Of a stretch of 64,000 nt of DNA, positions 47,704 through 55,391 are shown piece by piece. How positions within the stretch are numbered: the stretch's first letter is position 1; each line of letters opens with the position of its first letter. The translations under genes were made by a program, and so were the position numbers. The DNA is from Micromonospora sp. C28SCA-DRY-2. Lineage in GTDB: Bacteria; Actinomycetota; Actinomycetes; Mycobacteriales; Micromonosporaceae. The DNA lies in the NCBI RefSeq assembly GCF_030519475.1, contig NZ_JAUMKD010000005.1, forward strand, positions 1 through 64,000, given 5' to 3'. The notes below the pieces were generated by a model. The model was given only the letters and a program-made list of their open reading frames with translations, ran no database searches and had not been told where the DNA came from.

Positions 47704-48408
47704 TCATCCGCCGGGCCGCACCACCCCGTGCTCGTACGCGAAGACCACCGCCTGCACCCGGTCGCGCAGCCCGAGCTTGGCCAGCACCCGGCTCACGTGG
47801 GTCTTCACCGTCGCCTCGCCCAGGTGCAGCTCGGCGGCGATCTCGCCGTTGCTGGCGCCCCGGGCGACCAGCACCAGCACCTCCCGCTCGCGGGGGGTCA
47901 GCTCGTCGAGCGCCGCCTGCCCGGAGACCGCCGCCCCGGCCGCGTCGCCGGGCCGGGCGAAGGTGGCGATCACCCGCCGGGTCAGCTCCGGGGCGAGTAG
48001 CCCGTCGCCGCGGGCCAGCACCCGGATCGCCTCGACCAGCGCCTCCGGCGTGCCGTTCTTCAGCAGGAAGCCGCTAGCCCCGGCGCGCAGCGCGGCGAAC
48101 AGGTAGTCGTCCCGGTCGAAGGTGGTGAGGATCAGCACCGCCGACCCGCCCGGCCCCTCCTGCTCCGCGGTGATCCGCCGGGTGGCCGCCAGCCCGTCGA
48201 CACCGGGCATCTCCACGTCCATCAGTACCACGTCCGGGCGCAGCGCCCGGGTCATGGCCACCGCGCGCTCGCCGTCCGCGGCCTCGCCGACCACCTCGAT
48301 GTCGTCCTCCACCTCGAGGATGACCCGGAAGCCGGTACGCACCAGGTGCTGGTCGTCGGCGAGCAGCACCCGGATCGGCCGGTCCGCCCCGGTCATCTCG
48401 GCGCTCAC
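47704..48408 (-). CDS. NarL/LuxR-type response regulator
   Basis: About 234 residues. Receiver with L-L-A-D-D-Q, phospho-Asp in V-V-L-M-D-V-E-M-P-G, T in L-T-T-F, K in F-L-L-K-N; C-terminal LuxR HTH L-T-P-R-E-R-E-V-L-V-L-V-A-R-G-A-S-N-G-E-I-A with T-V-K-T-H-V-S-R. The GTG at 48408 shares GTGA with a 9-residue mini-ORF that in turn overlaps the kinase stop; ATG 48396 is an alternative. Likely controls the adjacent NatAB-like genes, a common pairing. Confidence 0.93.
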   Translation of the reverse strand: MSAEMTGADRPIRVLLADDQHLVRTGFRVILEVEDDIEVVGEAADGERAVAMTRALRPDVVLMDVEMPGVDGLAATRRITAEQEGPGGSAVLILTTFDRDDYLFAALRAGASGFLLKNGTPEALVEAIRVLARGDGLLAPELTRRVIATFARPGDAAGAAVSGQAALDELTPREREVLVLVARGASNGEIAAELHLGEATVKTHVSRVLAKLGLRDRVQAVVFAYEHGVVRPGG

Positions 48409-48434
48409 GCCCGCACTCCGCTTCGCTCGCTCAT
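48405..48434 (-). other. Nine-residue mini-ORF linking kinase and regulator
   Basis: ATG AGC GAG CGA AGC ... TGA: its ATG lies in the kinase stop (ATGA) and its stop in the regulator GTG (GTGA). The peptide M-S-E-R-S-G-V-R-A has no expected function; it probably carries ribosomes across. Similar to the chain between patA and pimA. Confidence 0.55.
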
Positions 48435-49717
48435 GACGGACGCTCCGCCGGCACGGGCAGCGGGAACCGCGCCCGGACCCGCCAGCCGCCACCGGCCCGC
48501 GGGCCCACCTCCAGCGCGCCGCCGTGCGTGGCGACCCGTTCACGCATGCCGACCAGGCCCAGCCCGTCGGCGTTCGCCGGGCGGGTGGCCCGTCCGTCGT
48601 CGGTCACGTCGACCTCCACCTCGTGTGCCAGGTAGCGGATCCGTACGTCCAGCACGGTCGCACCGGTGGCGTGCTTGATCGCGTTCGTCACGGCCTCCTG
48701 GGCCACCCGGTACGCGGCCTGGGACACCGAATCGGGCAGCGGCACCGGGTCCCCGAACACCCCCAGCGCGGCCCGCAGCCCGGCCTCGCGGGCCCGGTCC
48801 ACCACGGCCGCCACCTGGTCGATCCCGGCCGGGCCGGCCGGCTCGGGGCCGTCCGGGCGGGCATCGCGGGCGCGCAGCACGCCGAGCATCCGGCGCAGCT
48901 CGTCCACCGCGGTGCGGGCGGTCTCCTCGATCGCGCCCAGCGCCGTGCGGGCCTTGACCGGGTCCTTGTCGAGGACCCGCCGGGCGGCGGACGCCTGCAC
49001 CCCCATCACCGACACGTGGTGGGCCACCACGTCGTGCAGTTCCCGGGCGATGCGCACCCGCTCACCGACCACCGCGTGCTCGCGGACCTCGGCCTGCGAC
49101 CGGCGCAGCTGCTCGGCCCGCTCGGCCAGTTCGTACTGGCGGCGGGCGGCCAGCCAGGCGGTCTCCCCGAAGAAGTACGCGAACCCGAAGTACAGCCCGT
49201 TGACCAGCACCCCGCTGACGATCGCGGCGAGCACCGGGGGCACCGGCCCGACCGCGCGGGCGAAGGCGTCCGGCGGGATGCTGCCGATGGTGGTCGCGTA
49301 GTACACGCCGAGCCAGACGAACATGATGACGATCACGCCCACCCGCAGCCGCTTGGACAGCCGCCGGTCCCGCCCCCAGGCGCCCAGGGTGTAGATCGCG
49401 GCGAACAGCGCCCACGACGACAGCTGGGTCTCCGGGGCGGAGCGCGCCTGGGCGGCGATGAACGCGGCCGAGATCACCAGCGTGACGGTGGCGGGGAAGC
49501 GGCGCCGCCAGATCAGCGGCAGGGTCACCGCGACGGTCCAGAAGACCTGTTCCGGCCCGGACGGCGGCGGCCCGAGCAGGAACGCCCCGGTGCTGCGGGC
49601 CAGGGTGAGGCTGAACAGCGCCAGCACCGTGGCGGCCAGCCCGACGTAGACGTCGAACCGCTGCTGCTCCGGGGTGGGCCCGGGCCGCCGCCAGTCGTCG
49701 TCCGTCTCGGTGTTCAC
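48431..49717 (-). CDS. NarL-system sensor histidine kinase (HisKA_3)
   Basis: About 428 residues. Five or six membrane helices in the first ~190, no large external sensor, then a coiled linker with R-R-Q-Y-E-L-A-E-R-A-E-Q-L, the HisKA_3 box R-I-A-R-E-L-H-D-V-V-A-H-H-V-S with the phospho-His, and an HATPase domain ending D-G-L-G-L-V-G-M-R-E-R-V. Membrane-embedded sensors of this type respond to envelope stress such as cell-wall antibiotics. GTG start at 49717. Coupled to the regulator via the mini-ORF. Confidence 0.92.
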   Translation of the reverse strand: MNTETDDDWRRPGPTPEQQRFDVYVGLAATVLALFSLTLARSTGAFLLGPPPSGPEQVFWTVAVTLPLIWRRRFPATVTLVISAAFIAAQARSAPETQLSSWALFAAIYTLGAWGRDRRLSKRLRVGVIVIMFVWLGVYYATTIGSIPPDAFARAVGPVPPVLAAIVSGVLVNGLYFGFAYFFGETAWLAARRQYELAERAEQLRRSQAEVREHAVVGERVRIARELHDVVAHHVSVMGVQASAARRVLDKDPVKARTALGAIEETARTAVDELRRMLGVLRARDARPDGPEPAGPAGIDQVAAVVDRAREAGLRAALGVFGDPVPLPDSVSQAAYRVAQEAVTNAIKHATGATVLDVRIRYLAHEVEVDVTDDGRATRPANADGLGLVGMRERVATHGGALEVGPRAGGGWRVRARFPLPVPAERPS

Positions 49718-49730
49718 CCTGGTGAGGATC

Positions 49731-50138
49731 TCATCCGGCGGGTCGACGCCGGTCAGGTACCCGGCCCGGACGGCCCGGCCCGGTCCGGCGGCGGGCGCCC
49801 GCGGCGGGCCCGGCGGCGGTGACCCGGTCGAGCAGCCGGTCCAGCCGCCCGCGCTCAGCGGCCGCCCCGACCGGCCGGGTCCAGCCGACGAACCGGGCGA
49901 ACAGCTCGGCCGGGTCCGGTGGCCGGGGCCGCAGGCGCAACCAGTCCGCGGCGGCCTCGTGCAGCAGCACGCAGAGGTAGACCGACAGGCCGACCGGGTC
50001 GTGCGCGTACTCGACGCGCAGCGCCAGCTTGGCCGGCTGGCAGGGCCAGGGCGCCGCGCAGGCCCGGCACCGCCAGGCCGGTCGCGCCGCGACGTGCCGC
50101 CGCCCCGTCCCGGGTACGGATCCCGCGCGCCTGACCAT
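49731..50138 (-). CDS. Conserved hypothetical Cys-containing protein
   Basis: About 135 residues. C-R-A-C-A-A-P-W-P-C-Q-P-A-K-L-A-L near residue 25-40, then V-Y-L-C-V-L-L-H-E-A-A-A-D-W-L and F-A-R-F-V-G-W. I recall such proteins as neighbours of XRE/DUF397 genes in actinobacteria, often mislabelled 'flavin reductase'. The Cys cluster suggests a zinc site. AGGAGG lies before the ATG codons at 50141 and 50138; the latter has the better spacing. Divergent from the XRE gene. Confidence 0.75.
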   Translation of the reverse strand: MVRRAGSVPGTGRRHVAARPAWRCRACAAPWPCQPAKLALRVEYAHDPVGLSVYLCVLLHEAAADWLRLRPRPPDPAELFARFVGWTRPVGAAAERGRLDRLLDRVTAAGPAAGARRRTGPGRPGRVPDRRRPAG

Positions 50139-50257
50139 CATCGACCTCCTCCGTCGTGCCTGTTCACACTCTGCTGCCCGGCCGACTACGGTCGGAAGGC
50201 GTCGACGGGCCACCGCCCGGCGGTGGCGGTGCGCGGTGGGGCTGTGGTGGAGGTGTG

Positions 50258-51063
50258 ATGAGCGACGGGCGGCTGTCCACGCTGGAGTTCCTCGGCGGCG
50301 AACTGCGCCGGGCCCGGCGCGACCGGGGGCTCAGCCAGGAGGACCTGGCTCAGGGATCAACTACTCGTCGTCGCTGGTCGGCATGGTGGAGATCGGCCAC
50401 CGCACCCCGTCGCTGGACTTCGTCGGCCGGGTCGACGCGGCGCTGGAGTCCGGCGGTTTCTTCGAGCGGCTACTTGACCTGGTTCGCGCCGACGCCGCGC
50501 CGCCGTGGCTGCGCGAGTGGATCCAGGTGGAGGCGGAGGCCACCCTGATCCGTTGGTTCGAGCCGTCGCTGATCCCCGGCCTGCTCCAGACCGAGGCGTA
50601 CGCCCGCGCGGTGCTCACCGGCGGCGGCATGCTCCGCGAGCCCGAGGTCGAGCAGCGGGTCACCTCCCGACTCGGCCGGCAGGCGGTGCTTACCCGGGAG
50701 GCACCGCCGGAGGTGGTCTTCGTGGTGGACGAGGCGGCGCTGCGGCGGCGGATCGGCGGCCGAGCGGTGATGGCCGAGCAGTTCGGGCATCTGTTGCGGG
50801 TCACCGAGTTGCCGCACGTCGACCTGCACGTGGTGCCCATCGACGCCGGCATGCACGCCGGGCTGGCCGGGGCGTTCATCCTGGCCCGCACGCCGGACGG
50901 CGGCGAGGTGGCGCATGTGGACACTCCGCTGCGCGCGCACCTGAGCGACCACTCAGCCGACGTTGATAGCCTTCAACGCAGGTGGGAGAGCCTGCGGGGC
51001 GAGGCGCTGCCCCGCCGGGCGTCGCGGGAACTGATCGCGGAGGTGGCACGGTCATGGACCTGA
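50258..51063 (+). pseudogene. XRE/DUF5753 regulator interrupted by a one-base frameshift
   Basis: The first 32 codons from ATG 50258 give M-S-D-G-R-L-S-T-L-E-F-L-G-G-E-L-R-R-A-R and R-G-L-S-Q-E-D-L-A-Q, the first half of an HTH. The rest, G-I-N-Y-S-S-S-L-V-G-M-V-E-I-G-H-R-T-P, and the whole DUF5753 domain (I-P-G-L-L-Q-T-E-A-Y-A-R, V-V-F-V-V-D-E-A-A-L-R-R, P-x-V-D-L-H-V-V-P) lie in another frame. The break is in CAGGGATC near 50351-50357: one extra G would restore a continuous 268-residue protein. Otherwise perfectly conserved, so it is either a very recent mutation or a sequencing error. DNA-binding regulator with DUF397 partner. Confidence 0.85.
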
Positions 51064-51275
51064 CGGGCGCGGCCTGGCGCAAGTCCACCCGCAGTGACAA
51101 TGGTGGGTCCACCTGTGTCGAGGTGGCGACGAACCTGGCCGGCGTGGTTGGCGTACGCGACAGCAAGGACCGGGGCGGGCCGGTGCTGGCCTTCGGCCCG
51201 GCGGCCTGGACCGGCTTCCTCGCCGCGGCCGCCAGCGGGGCGCTGCGCCCGCGCGACGACCGCCAGCCCTCCTGA
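51054..51275 (+). CDS. DUF397 protein
   Basis: About 73 residues: L-T-G-A-A-W-R-K-S-T-R-S-D-N-G-G-S-T-C-V-E-V-A, G-V-V-G-V-R-D-S-K-D, and F-x-A-W-T-G-F-L are the DUF397 signature. These small proteins accompany XRE/DUF5753 regulators and modulate them (shown for BldB-like and WhiJ-type systems). It starts 10 bases inside the preceding regulator gene. Confidence 0.93.
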   Translation: MDLTGAAWRKSTRSDNGGSTCVEVATNLAGVVGVRDSKDRGGPVLAFGPAAWTGFLAAAASGALRPRDDRQPS

Positions 51276-51341
51276 TCGGGGACCTCGGTCCTCGCGTGAC
51301 CGGCGGCCGGCCCGCGGGGGCGGTGCGCGGTCGGTGGTGGT

Positions 51342-52601
51342 TCAGTAGCCTGCCGGGACCCGTTCCAGCCGACGGGCTGTTTCGGCGTCACGCAGGGCCC
51401 GGGTGGTGACCCGGGAGGCGAGCGGGAGCGCGGCGAGCACGAGGCCGAGGGCCGCGGCGACGAAGGTGGCGCGGATCCCCAGGCTGCGTCCGAGCAGGCC
51501 GCCGGCGAGGGCGCCGAGGGGGACGACACCCAGGACGACCAGGCGGTAGGCGGCGGTGACGCGGCCGAGGAGTTCGTCGGGGACCGCTGCCTGGCGCAGG
51601 GTGCTGACCACGATCTGGTTCAGCGAGGTGGCGACGGCGGCGCAGAACATGCTGGCGAGGGCGAGGGGCGGGTGGTCACCCAGGCCGAGGATGGCGTAGC
51701 TGGCGGCCGGGGCGAGGGCGGCGAGCCAGGTGACGGGGCCGCCGCCGATGCGGGGCACGACGTGTTCGGCGAGCAGCGAGCCGGCGATCGCACCGGCGGC
51801 GGGAACGGCGACGAACAGGCCGTAGTGGGCCATGGGCAGGTGGTACGGGCCGGTGATCAGCAGCACGAGCAGTCCACCGGTGGCCGCGCCGAAGAAGTTG
51901 ATCGCCGCCGAGATGAACGCGACCCGGCGCAGCAGGTCGTGGCGCCAGAAGTGGGCCCATCCCGAGCGGATGTCCTGGGTGATGGTGGTCGGGGTCGAGC
52001 GGCGCCGCTCGTGCTCCTCGCCGGTGGGGCGCAGCGCGGGCAGGAGCAGGGCTGCCAGGCCGGCGAGGGCGAAAGCGGCCGCGCCGGTGTAGAAGGCCGC
52101 TGATGCCGCCAGCGCGAACAACGCCGCGCCGGCGGGCGGACCGATGAAGGTGTTGATGACGGACTGGGTGGCGAACAACCGGCCGTTGGCGCGCTCGAGC
52201 TGCTCGCGCGGCAGCAGACGGGGCGGGATGGTCAGGGAGGCGTTGTCGACCAGCGTCTCGGCGCAACCGGCGAGGAACACCGCGGCGTAGAGCAGTGCGA
52301 CGTGGCGCCATCCGTTCGCCAGGGCAACGGCGAGCAGCGCGAACCCGGCCGCGCGCAGCCAGTTGCCGGCGGTGAGGATCCGACGTCTGTCCACCCGGTC
52401 GGCCAGCGCGCCGGCGGGGAGGGTTGCCACCAGCCAGGGCAGGAACTGCGCCACCGTCATGCCCGCCACCAGGAGCGGGTCACGGGTCAGCGTGGCGACG
52501 AGCAGCGGCGCCGCGGCCTGCAGCAGCCCGTCGGCGAGGTTCGAGGACGCTTGGGACGCCCACAGTGCGGCGAACGGTCTGCGTGGGGCGGCGGCAGGCA
52601 C
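51342..52601 (-). CDS. MFS transporter (EntS/MFS_3-like)
   Basis: About 419 residues and twelve membrane helices. A-S-Q-A-S-S-N-L-A-D-G near 20-30, the loop A-D-R-V-D-R-R-R-I-L between TM2 and TM3 (motif A), and a central hydrophilic loop around residue 200 with E-E-H-E-R-R-R. Drug or siderophore exporter of the MFS_3 class. Start GTG 52601 is chosen for GGGAG seven bases upstream; the frame is open but not family-like above. It diverges from a CGNR regulator gene that probably controls it. Confidence 0.9.
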   Translation of the reverse strand: MPAAAPRRPFAALWASQASSNLADGLLQAAAPLLVATLTRDPLLVAGMTVAQFLPWLVATLPAGALADRVDRRRILTAGNWLRAAGFALLAVALANGWRHVALLYAAVFLAGCAETLVDNASLTIPPRLLPREQLERANGRLFATQSVINTFIGPPAGAALFALAASAAFYTGAAAFALAGLAALLLPALRPTGEEHERRRSTPTTITQDIRSGWAHFWRHDLLRRVAFISAAINFFGAATGGLLVLLITGPYHLPMAHYGLFVAVPAAGAIAGSLLAEHVVPRIGGGPVTWLAALAPAASYAILGLGDHPPLALASMFCAAVATSLNQIVVSTLRQAAVPDELLGRVTAAYRLVVLGVVPLGALAGGLLGRSLGIRATFVAAALGLVLAALPLASRVTTRALRDAETARRLERVPAGY

Positions 52602-52622
52602 GAGCGGTCTCCCGACGAGGTT

Positions 52623-52698
52623 CTCATGGGTGATTGGCTGATTGAGCGTGAGTATGGCAGCGGACCTTCTCACATGCAACAATGCTTCTACCCATGAG
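52623..52698. promoter_or_regulatory. Inverted repeat and promoter between MFS and CGNR genes
   Basis: CTCATGGGT (52623-52631) and ACCCATGAG (52690-52698) are exact 9-base complements 58 bases apart, flanking the minus-strand promoter TTGCAT (52679-52674), 17-base spacer, CATACT (52656-52651). Suits an autoregulated divergent promoter. Confidence 0.65.
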
Positions 52699-52706
52699 AG
52701 GAGCGG

Positions 52707-53300
52707 ATGGTGAGGTTCGGCCACATCGCGGGCGACCCCATGCTCGACCTGGTGAACACCGTTGACTGGCGCCTCGGCGGGCACGAACGCACGGAGCGGC
52801 TCAACGCCTTCACCGACGTCGTCGACTGGTGCGTCGAGTCCGACCTGGTCAGCGCGGACGAGGCCGTGGCCCTGCGCCACCTCGCCGACCAGGACGACGC
52901 GCGGGCCGAGCGGGAACGGCAACAGGTCATCGAGGCGCGCGAGAGGGTCTACGCGGCTCTCTTCGAGGACGACCCCGCCGCCGCCGCCGACCTCGCGGGC
53001 ATGTACCGGGCGGCGATCGCCGCGGCCGACCTGGTCCGCACGGGCGGCCGCTGGCAATGGCAGGACCGGGAAACCGACCTCCGCCTGCCGCGCGACCGCA
53101 TCGTCCGCGGGCTGGTGGCGCTCACCCAGCGCGCCGACCTCGACCGCCTCCACCAGTGCGAAGACGCCAAGTGCGGCTGGGTCTACCTGGACACGTCGCC
53201 GCGCCGGAACCGCCGCTGGTGCGACACGAAGGACTGCGGCGACCGCAACCGGGCCCGCGCCTACTACGCCCGGCAGAAGGCGAAGAGCCGCCAGCCCTGA
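52707..53300 (+). CDS. CGNR zinc-finger (ABATE) regulator
   Basis: About 197 residues. N-terminal ABATE-type domain (G-D-P-M-L-D-L-V-N-T-V near 9-19) and a C-terminal CGNR zinc finger: C-E-D-A-K-C-G-W-V-Y-L-D-T-S-P-R-R-N-R-R-W-C-D-T-x-x-C-G-D-R-N, with four Cys. In this copy the name-giving C-G-N-R reads C-G-D-R-N. DNA-binding stress regulators. AGAGGAG precedes ATG 52707. Likely represses the divergent exporter. Confidence 0.92.
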   Translation: MVRFGHIAGDPMLDLVNTVDWRLGGHERTERLNAFTDVVDWCVESDLVSADEAVALRHLADQDDARAERERQQVIEARERVYAALFEDDPAAAADLAGMYRAAIAAADLVRTGGRWQWQDRETDLRLPRDRIVRGLVALTQRADLDRLHQCEDAKCGWVYLDTSPRRNRRWCDTKDCGDRNRARAYYARQKAKSRQP

Positions 53301-53373
53301 TCCCTGCGACCGGGGGCGTTGATCGAGTCTCGGCGCCGTGCGGTACGGCCGGCCGGCGACCCGGACGCGCCAG

Positions 53374-53398
53374 GGCCGGCACCCGGTGGGTGCCGGCC
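53374..53398. terminator. Terminator between CGNR and SDR genes
   Basis: GGCCGGCACCC, 3-base loop, GGGTGCCGGCC, between converging genes. Confidence 0.7.
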
Positions 53399-53434
53399 GG
53401 CGACGCTCGTGGTGGCCGGGTCAACCGGCGCTCG

Positions 53435-54202
53435 CTACCAGGGCACCGGGCCCTCCGCGCCGAAGAAGCCGCCGGTCGGCCCGTCCGCGCCGAGCGTGGC
53501 CAGGCGCACCACGACCGCGGCGCCCTGCGCGGGGGTGAGGAAGCCGGTGTGGTTGTTGCTGTCCGTGGCGCAGAAACCCGGCGCGACGGCGTTGACCAGG
53601 ATGCCGTCCTTGCGCAGCTCGTTGGCGTACTGCACGGTCAGCGCGCTCACCGCGGTCTTGGACGGCGAGTACGCCGCCGACGGCAGCAGCCCGGCCAGCG
53701 GACCGTCCGGGTCGCTGGTCATGGTCAGCGAGGCGGCGTGACTGCTGACGTTGACGATGCGCGGCGCGGGCGACCGCCGCAGCAGCGGGAGCAGGGCGTT
53801 GGTCACCGTGATCACCCCGAACACGTTGGTCTCGAACACCGCCCGGACCATGTCCAGGTCGACGGTGCTGGGCACCTGGTCGCGGGCGTCCGCCGGCGAG
53901 ACCTGCCCGGAGCCGGTGATCCCGGCGTTGTTGACCAGCACGTCGAGGCGGCCGAAACGCTCCTGCGTCCACCTCGCCGTGGCCCGGATGGTGTCCGCGT
54001 CGGTGACATCGAGGGCTACCGCGTGCGCCTCGCCGCCGGCGGCCCGGACCGCCGCCGCGGCCTCCTCGCCGCGGCCGGGGTCCCGCGCGCCGATCAGCAC
54101 CGTCATGCCCGAGGCGGCGAGCTGCTCGGCGGTCGCCCGGCCGATCCCCTTGTTCGCCCCGGTGACCAGCGCGATCGTCCGGTCTGTCCTGTGCTCGTTC
54201 AC
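53435..54202 (-). CDS. Short-chain dehydrogenase/reductase
   Basis: About 255 residues. Rossmann T-G-A-N-K-G-I-G near 15-22, N-N-A-G near 90, Ser in V-S-S-H, Y-S-P-S-K catalytic Tyr/Lys with five-residue spacing, and a closing G-F-x-x-T-D. NADP(H) preference suggested by G-A-R-D-P. Carbonyl substrate unknown. GTG at 54202 follows AGGAG. It faces the ECF41 sigma gene across a gap with sigma-like promoters in both directions and is thus the likely target of that sigma factor. Confidence 0.92.
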   Translation of the reverse strand: MNEHRTDRTIALVTGANKGIGRATAEQLAASGMTVLIGARDPGRGEEAAAAVRAAGGEAHAVALDVTDADTIRATARWTQERFGRLDVLVNNAGITGSGQVSPADARDQVPSTVDLDMVRAVFETNVFGVITVTNALLPLLRRSPAPRIVNVSSHAASLTMTSDPDGPLAGLLPSAAYSPSKTAVSALTVQYANELRKDGILVNAVAPGFCATDSNNHTGFLTPAQGAAVVVRLATLGADGPTGGFFGAEGPVPW

Positions 54203-54271
54203 TGGCAGGCTCCTGCTCGTGTGGTCGCCGTGCCGCGCGGGCCGTCCGCGCGGCGTCCTGACGGACATGGA

Positions 54272-54298
54272 GATGCCGGCGCCCCGGCCCCCGTGACA
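54272..54298 (-). promoter_or_regulatory. ECF41-like promoter of the SDR gene
   Basis: Minus strand: TGTCACG (54298-54292), 16 bases, CATC (54275-54272). ECF41 promoters are reported as TGTCACA and CGTC; this copy departs at one base in each box. Confidence 0.6.
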
Positions 54299-54332
54299 GC
54301 GCGGCGGTGTGGCCCGGGCCACCGATCACGGA

Positions 54333-54359
54333 TGTCACAGGGCGGCGGGGACCGGCGTC
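54333..54359 (+). promoter_or_regulatory. ECF41 autoregulatory promoter
   Basis: TGTCACA (54333-54339), 16 bases, CGTC (54356-54359), 41 bases before the sigma gene. It matches the known ECF41 consensus exactly. Confidence 0.8.
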
Positions 54360-54399
54360 TGGTGGGTGGCACAGTCGACGGCGAGGGAGGCAGCCGGCC

Positions 54400-55326
54400 A
54401 TGAGCGAGCGACCACTGGACCCCGCCGGACCGCTGCCTTCGGGCGACCGGATGGGCTCCGCGACCGAGGCGTTCGTCGCCCACCGCAACCTGCTGTTCAC
54501 CGTCGCCTACGAGCTGCTCGGCTCGGCCGCCGACGCCGAGGACGTCCTGCAGGAGACCTGGCTGCGCTGGGTGGGCGTCGACCTCGACCCGGTGCGGGAC
54601 CAGCGCGCGTACCTGGTCCGGATCACCACCCGGCAGGCGCTGAGCCGGCTGCGGACGCTGCGCCGCCGCAAGGAGTCCTACGTCGGCCCGTGGTTGCCCG
54701 AGCCGCTGCTGACCGCGCCGGACGTGGCCGAGGACGTCGAGTTGGCCGAGAGTGTCTCGATGGCGATGCTGCTGGTGCTGGAGACGCTCTCGCCGACCGA
54801 GCGGGCGGTGTTCGTGCTGCGGGAGGTCTTCGACCTGGACTACGACGAGATCGCCGAGGCGGTCGACAAGAGCCCCGCCGCGGTCCGCCAGATCGCCCAC
54901 CGGGCGCGGGGCCACGTCGCGGCGCGCCGGCCACGCGGGGTGGCCTCCGCCGCCCAGACCCGGGACGCGCTGGCGGCGTTCCAGTGGGCGGTCGAGACCG
55001 GCGACCTGCGGCAGTTGCTCGACCTGCTCGCGCCGGACGTGGTCGTGCTCGGTGACGGTGGGGGAGTGGTGAAGGCGGTGCCGAAGCCCGTCGTGGGCGC
55101 CGACCGGGTGGCCCGCCTGCTGACCGCCGGGCTGGGCAGGATCGACGCGGCGTCGCTGCGACCGGCCCAGGTCAACGGCTACCCGGCGCTGATCCTCCGG
55201 GTCGACGGCGTGATCGACACGGTCATGGCGCTGCGCATCGACGACGGCCTCATCAGCGGGCTCTACGCCGTCCGCAATCCGGAGAAGTTGTCCCGGGTTG
55301 AGCGGGAGATCGCGGTCAGCCGCTGA
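54400..55326 (+). CDS. sigJ: ECF41-group RNA polymerase sigma factor (SigJ-like)
   Basis: About 308 residues: sigma region 2 (F-V-A-H-R-N-L-L-F-T-V-A-Y-E-L-L-G-S, D-A-E-D-V-L-Q-E-T-W) and region 4 (L-S-P-T-E-R-A-V-F-V-L-R-E-V-F-D, Y-D-E-I-A) are followed by a SnoaL-like C-terminal domain of ~110 residues that replaces an anti-sigma factor in ECF41. The conserved D-G-G-G motif (G-D-G-G-G-V-V) sits at its start and N-P-x-K near the end (R-N-P-E-K-L). Own promoter and that of the divergent SDR gene carry the expected boxes. GAGGGAGG before ATG. Confidence 0.93.
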   Translation: MSERPLDPAGPLPSGDRMGSATEAFVAHRNLLFTVAYELLGSAADAEDVLQETWLRWVGVDLDPVRDQRAYLVRITTRQALSRLRTLRRRKESYVGPWLPEPLLTAPDVAEDVELAESVSMAMLLVLETLSPTERAVFVLREVFDLDYDEIAEAVDKSPAAVRQIAHRARGHVAARRPRGVASAAQTRDALAAFQWAVETGDLRQLLDLLAPDVVVLGDGGGVVKAVPKPVVGADRVARLLTAGLGRIDAASLRPAQVNGYPALILRVDGVIDTVMALRIDDGLISGLYAVRNPEKLSRVEREIAVSR

Positions 55327-55344
55327 CCCCGCCGGAGCGACGGC

Positions 55345-55378
55345 CGCGGCCCGGCACCCCACTGGGTGCCGGGCCGCG
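55345..55378. terminator. Terminator after sigJ
   Basis: A perfect 15-base stem (arms 55345-55359 and 55364-55378) with a 4-base loop between converging genes. Confidence 0.8.
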
Positions 55379-55391
55379 ATGTTCGTGCGGG

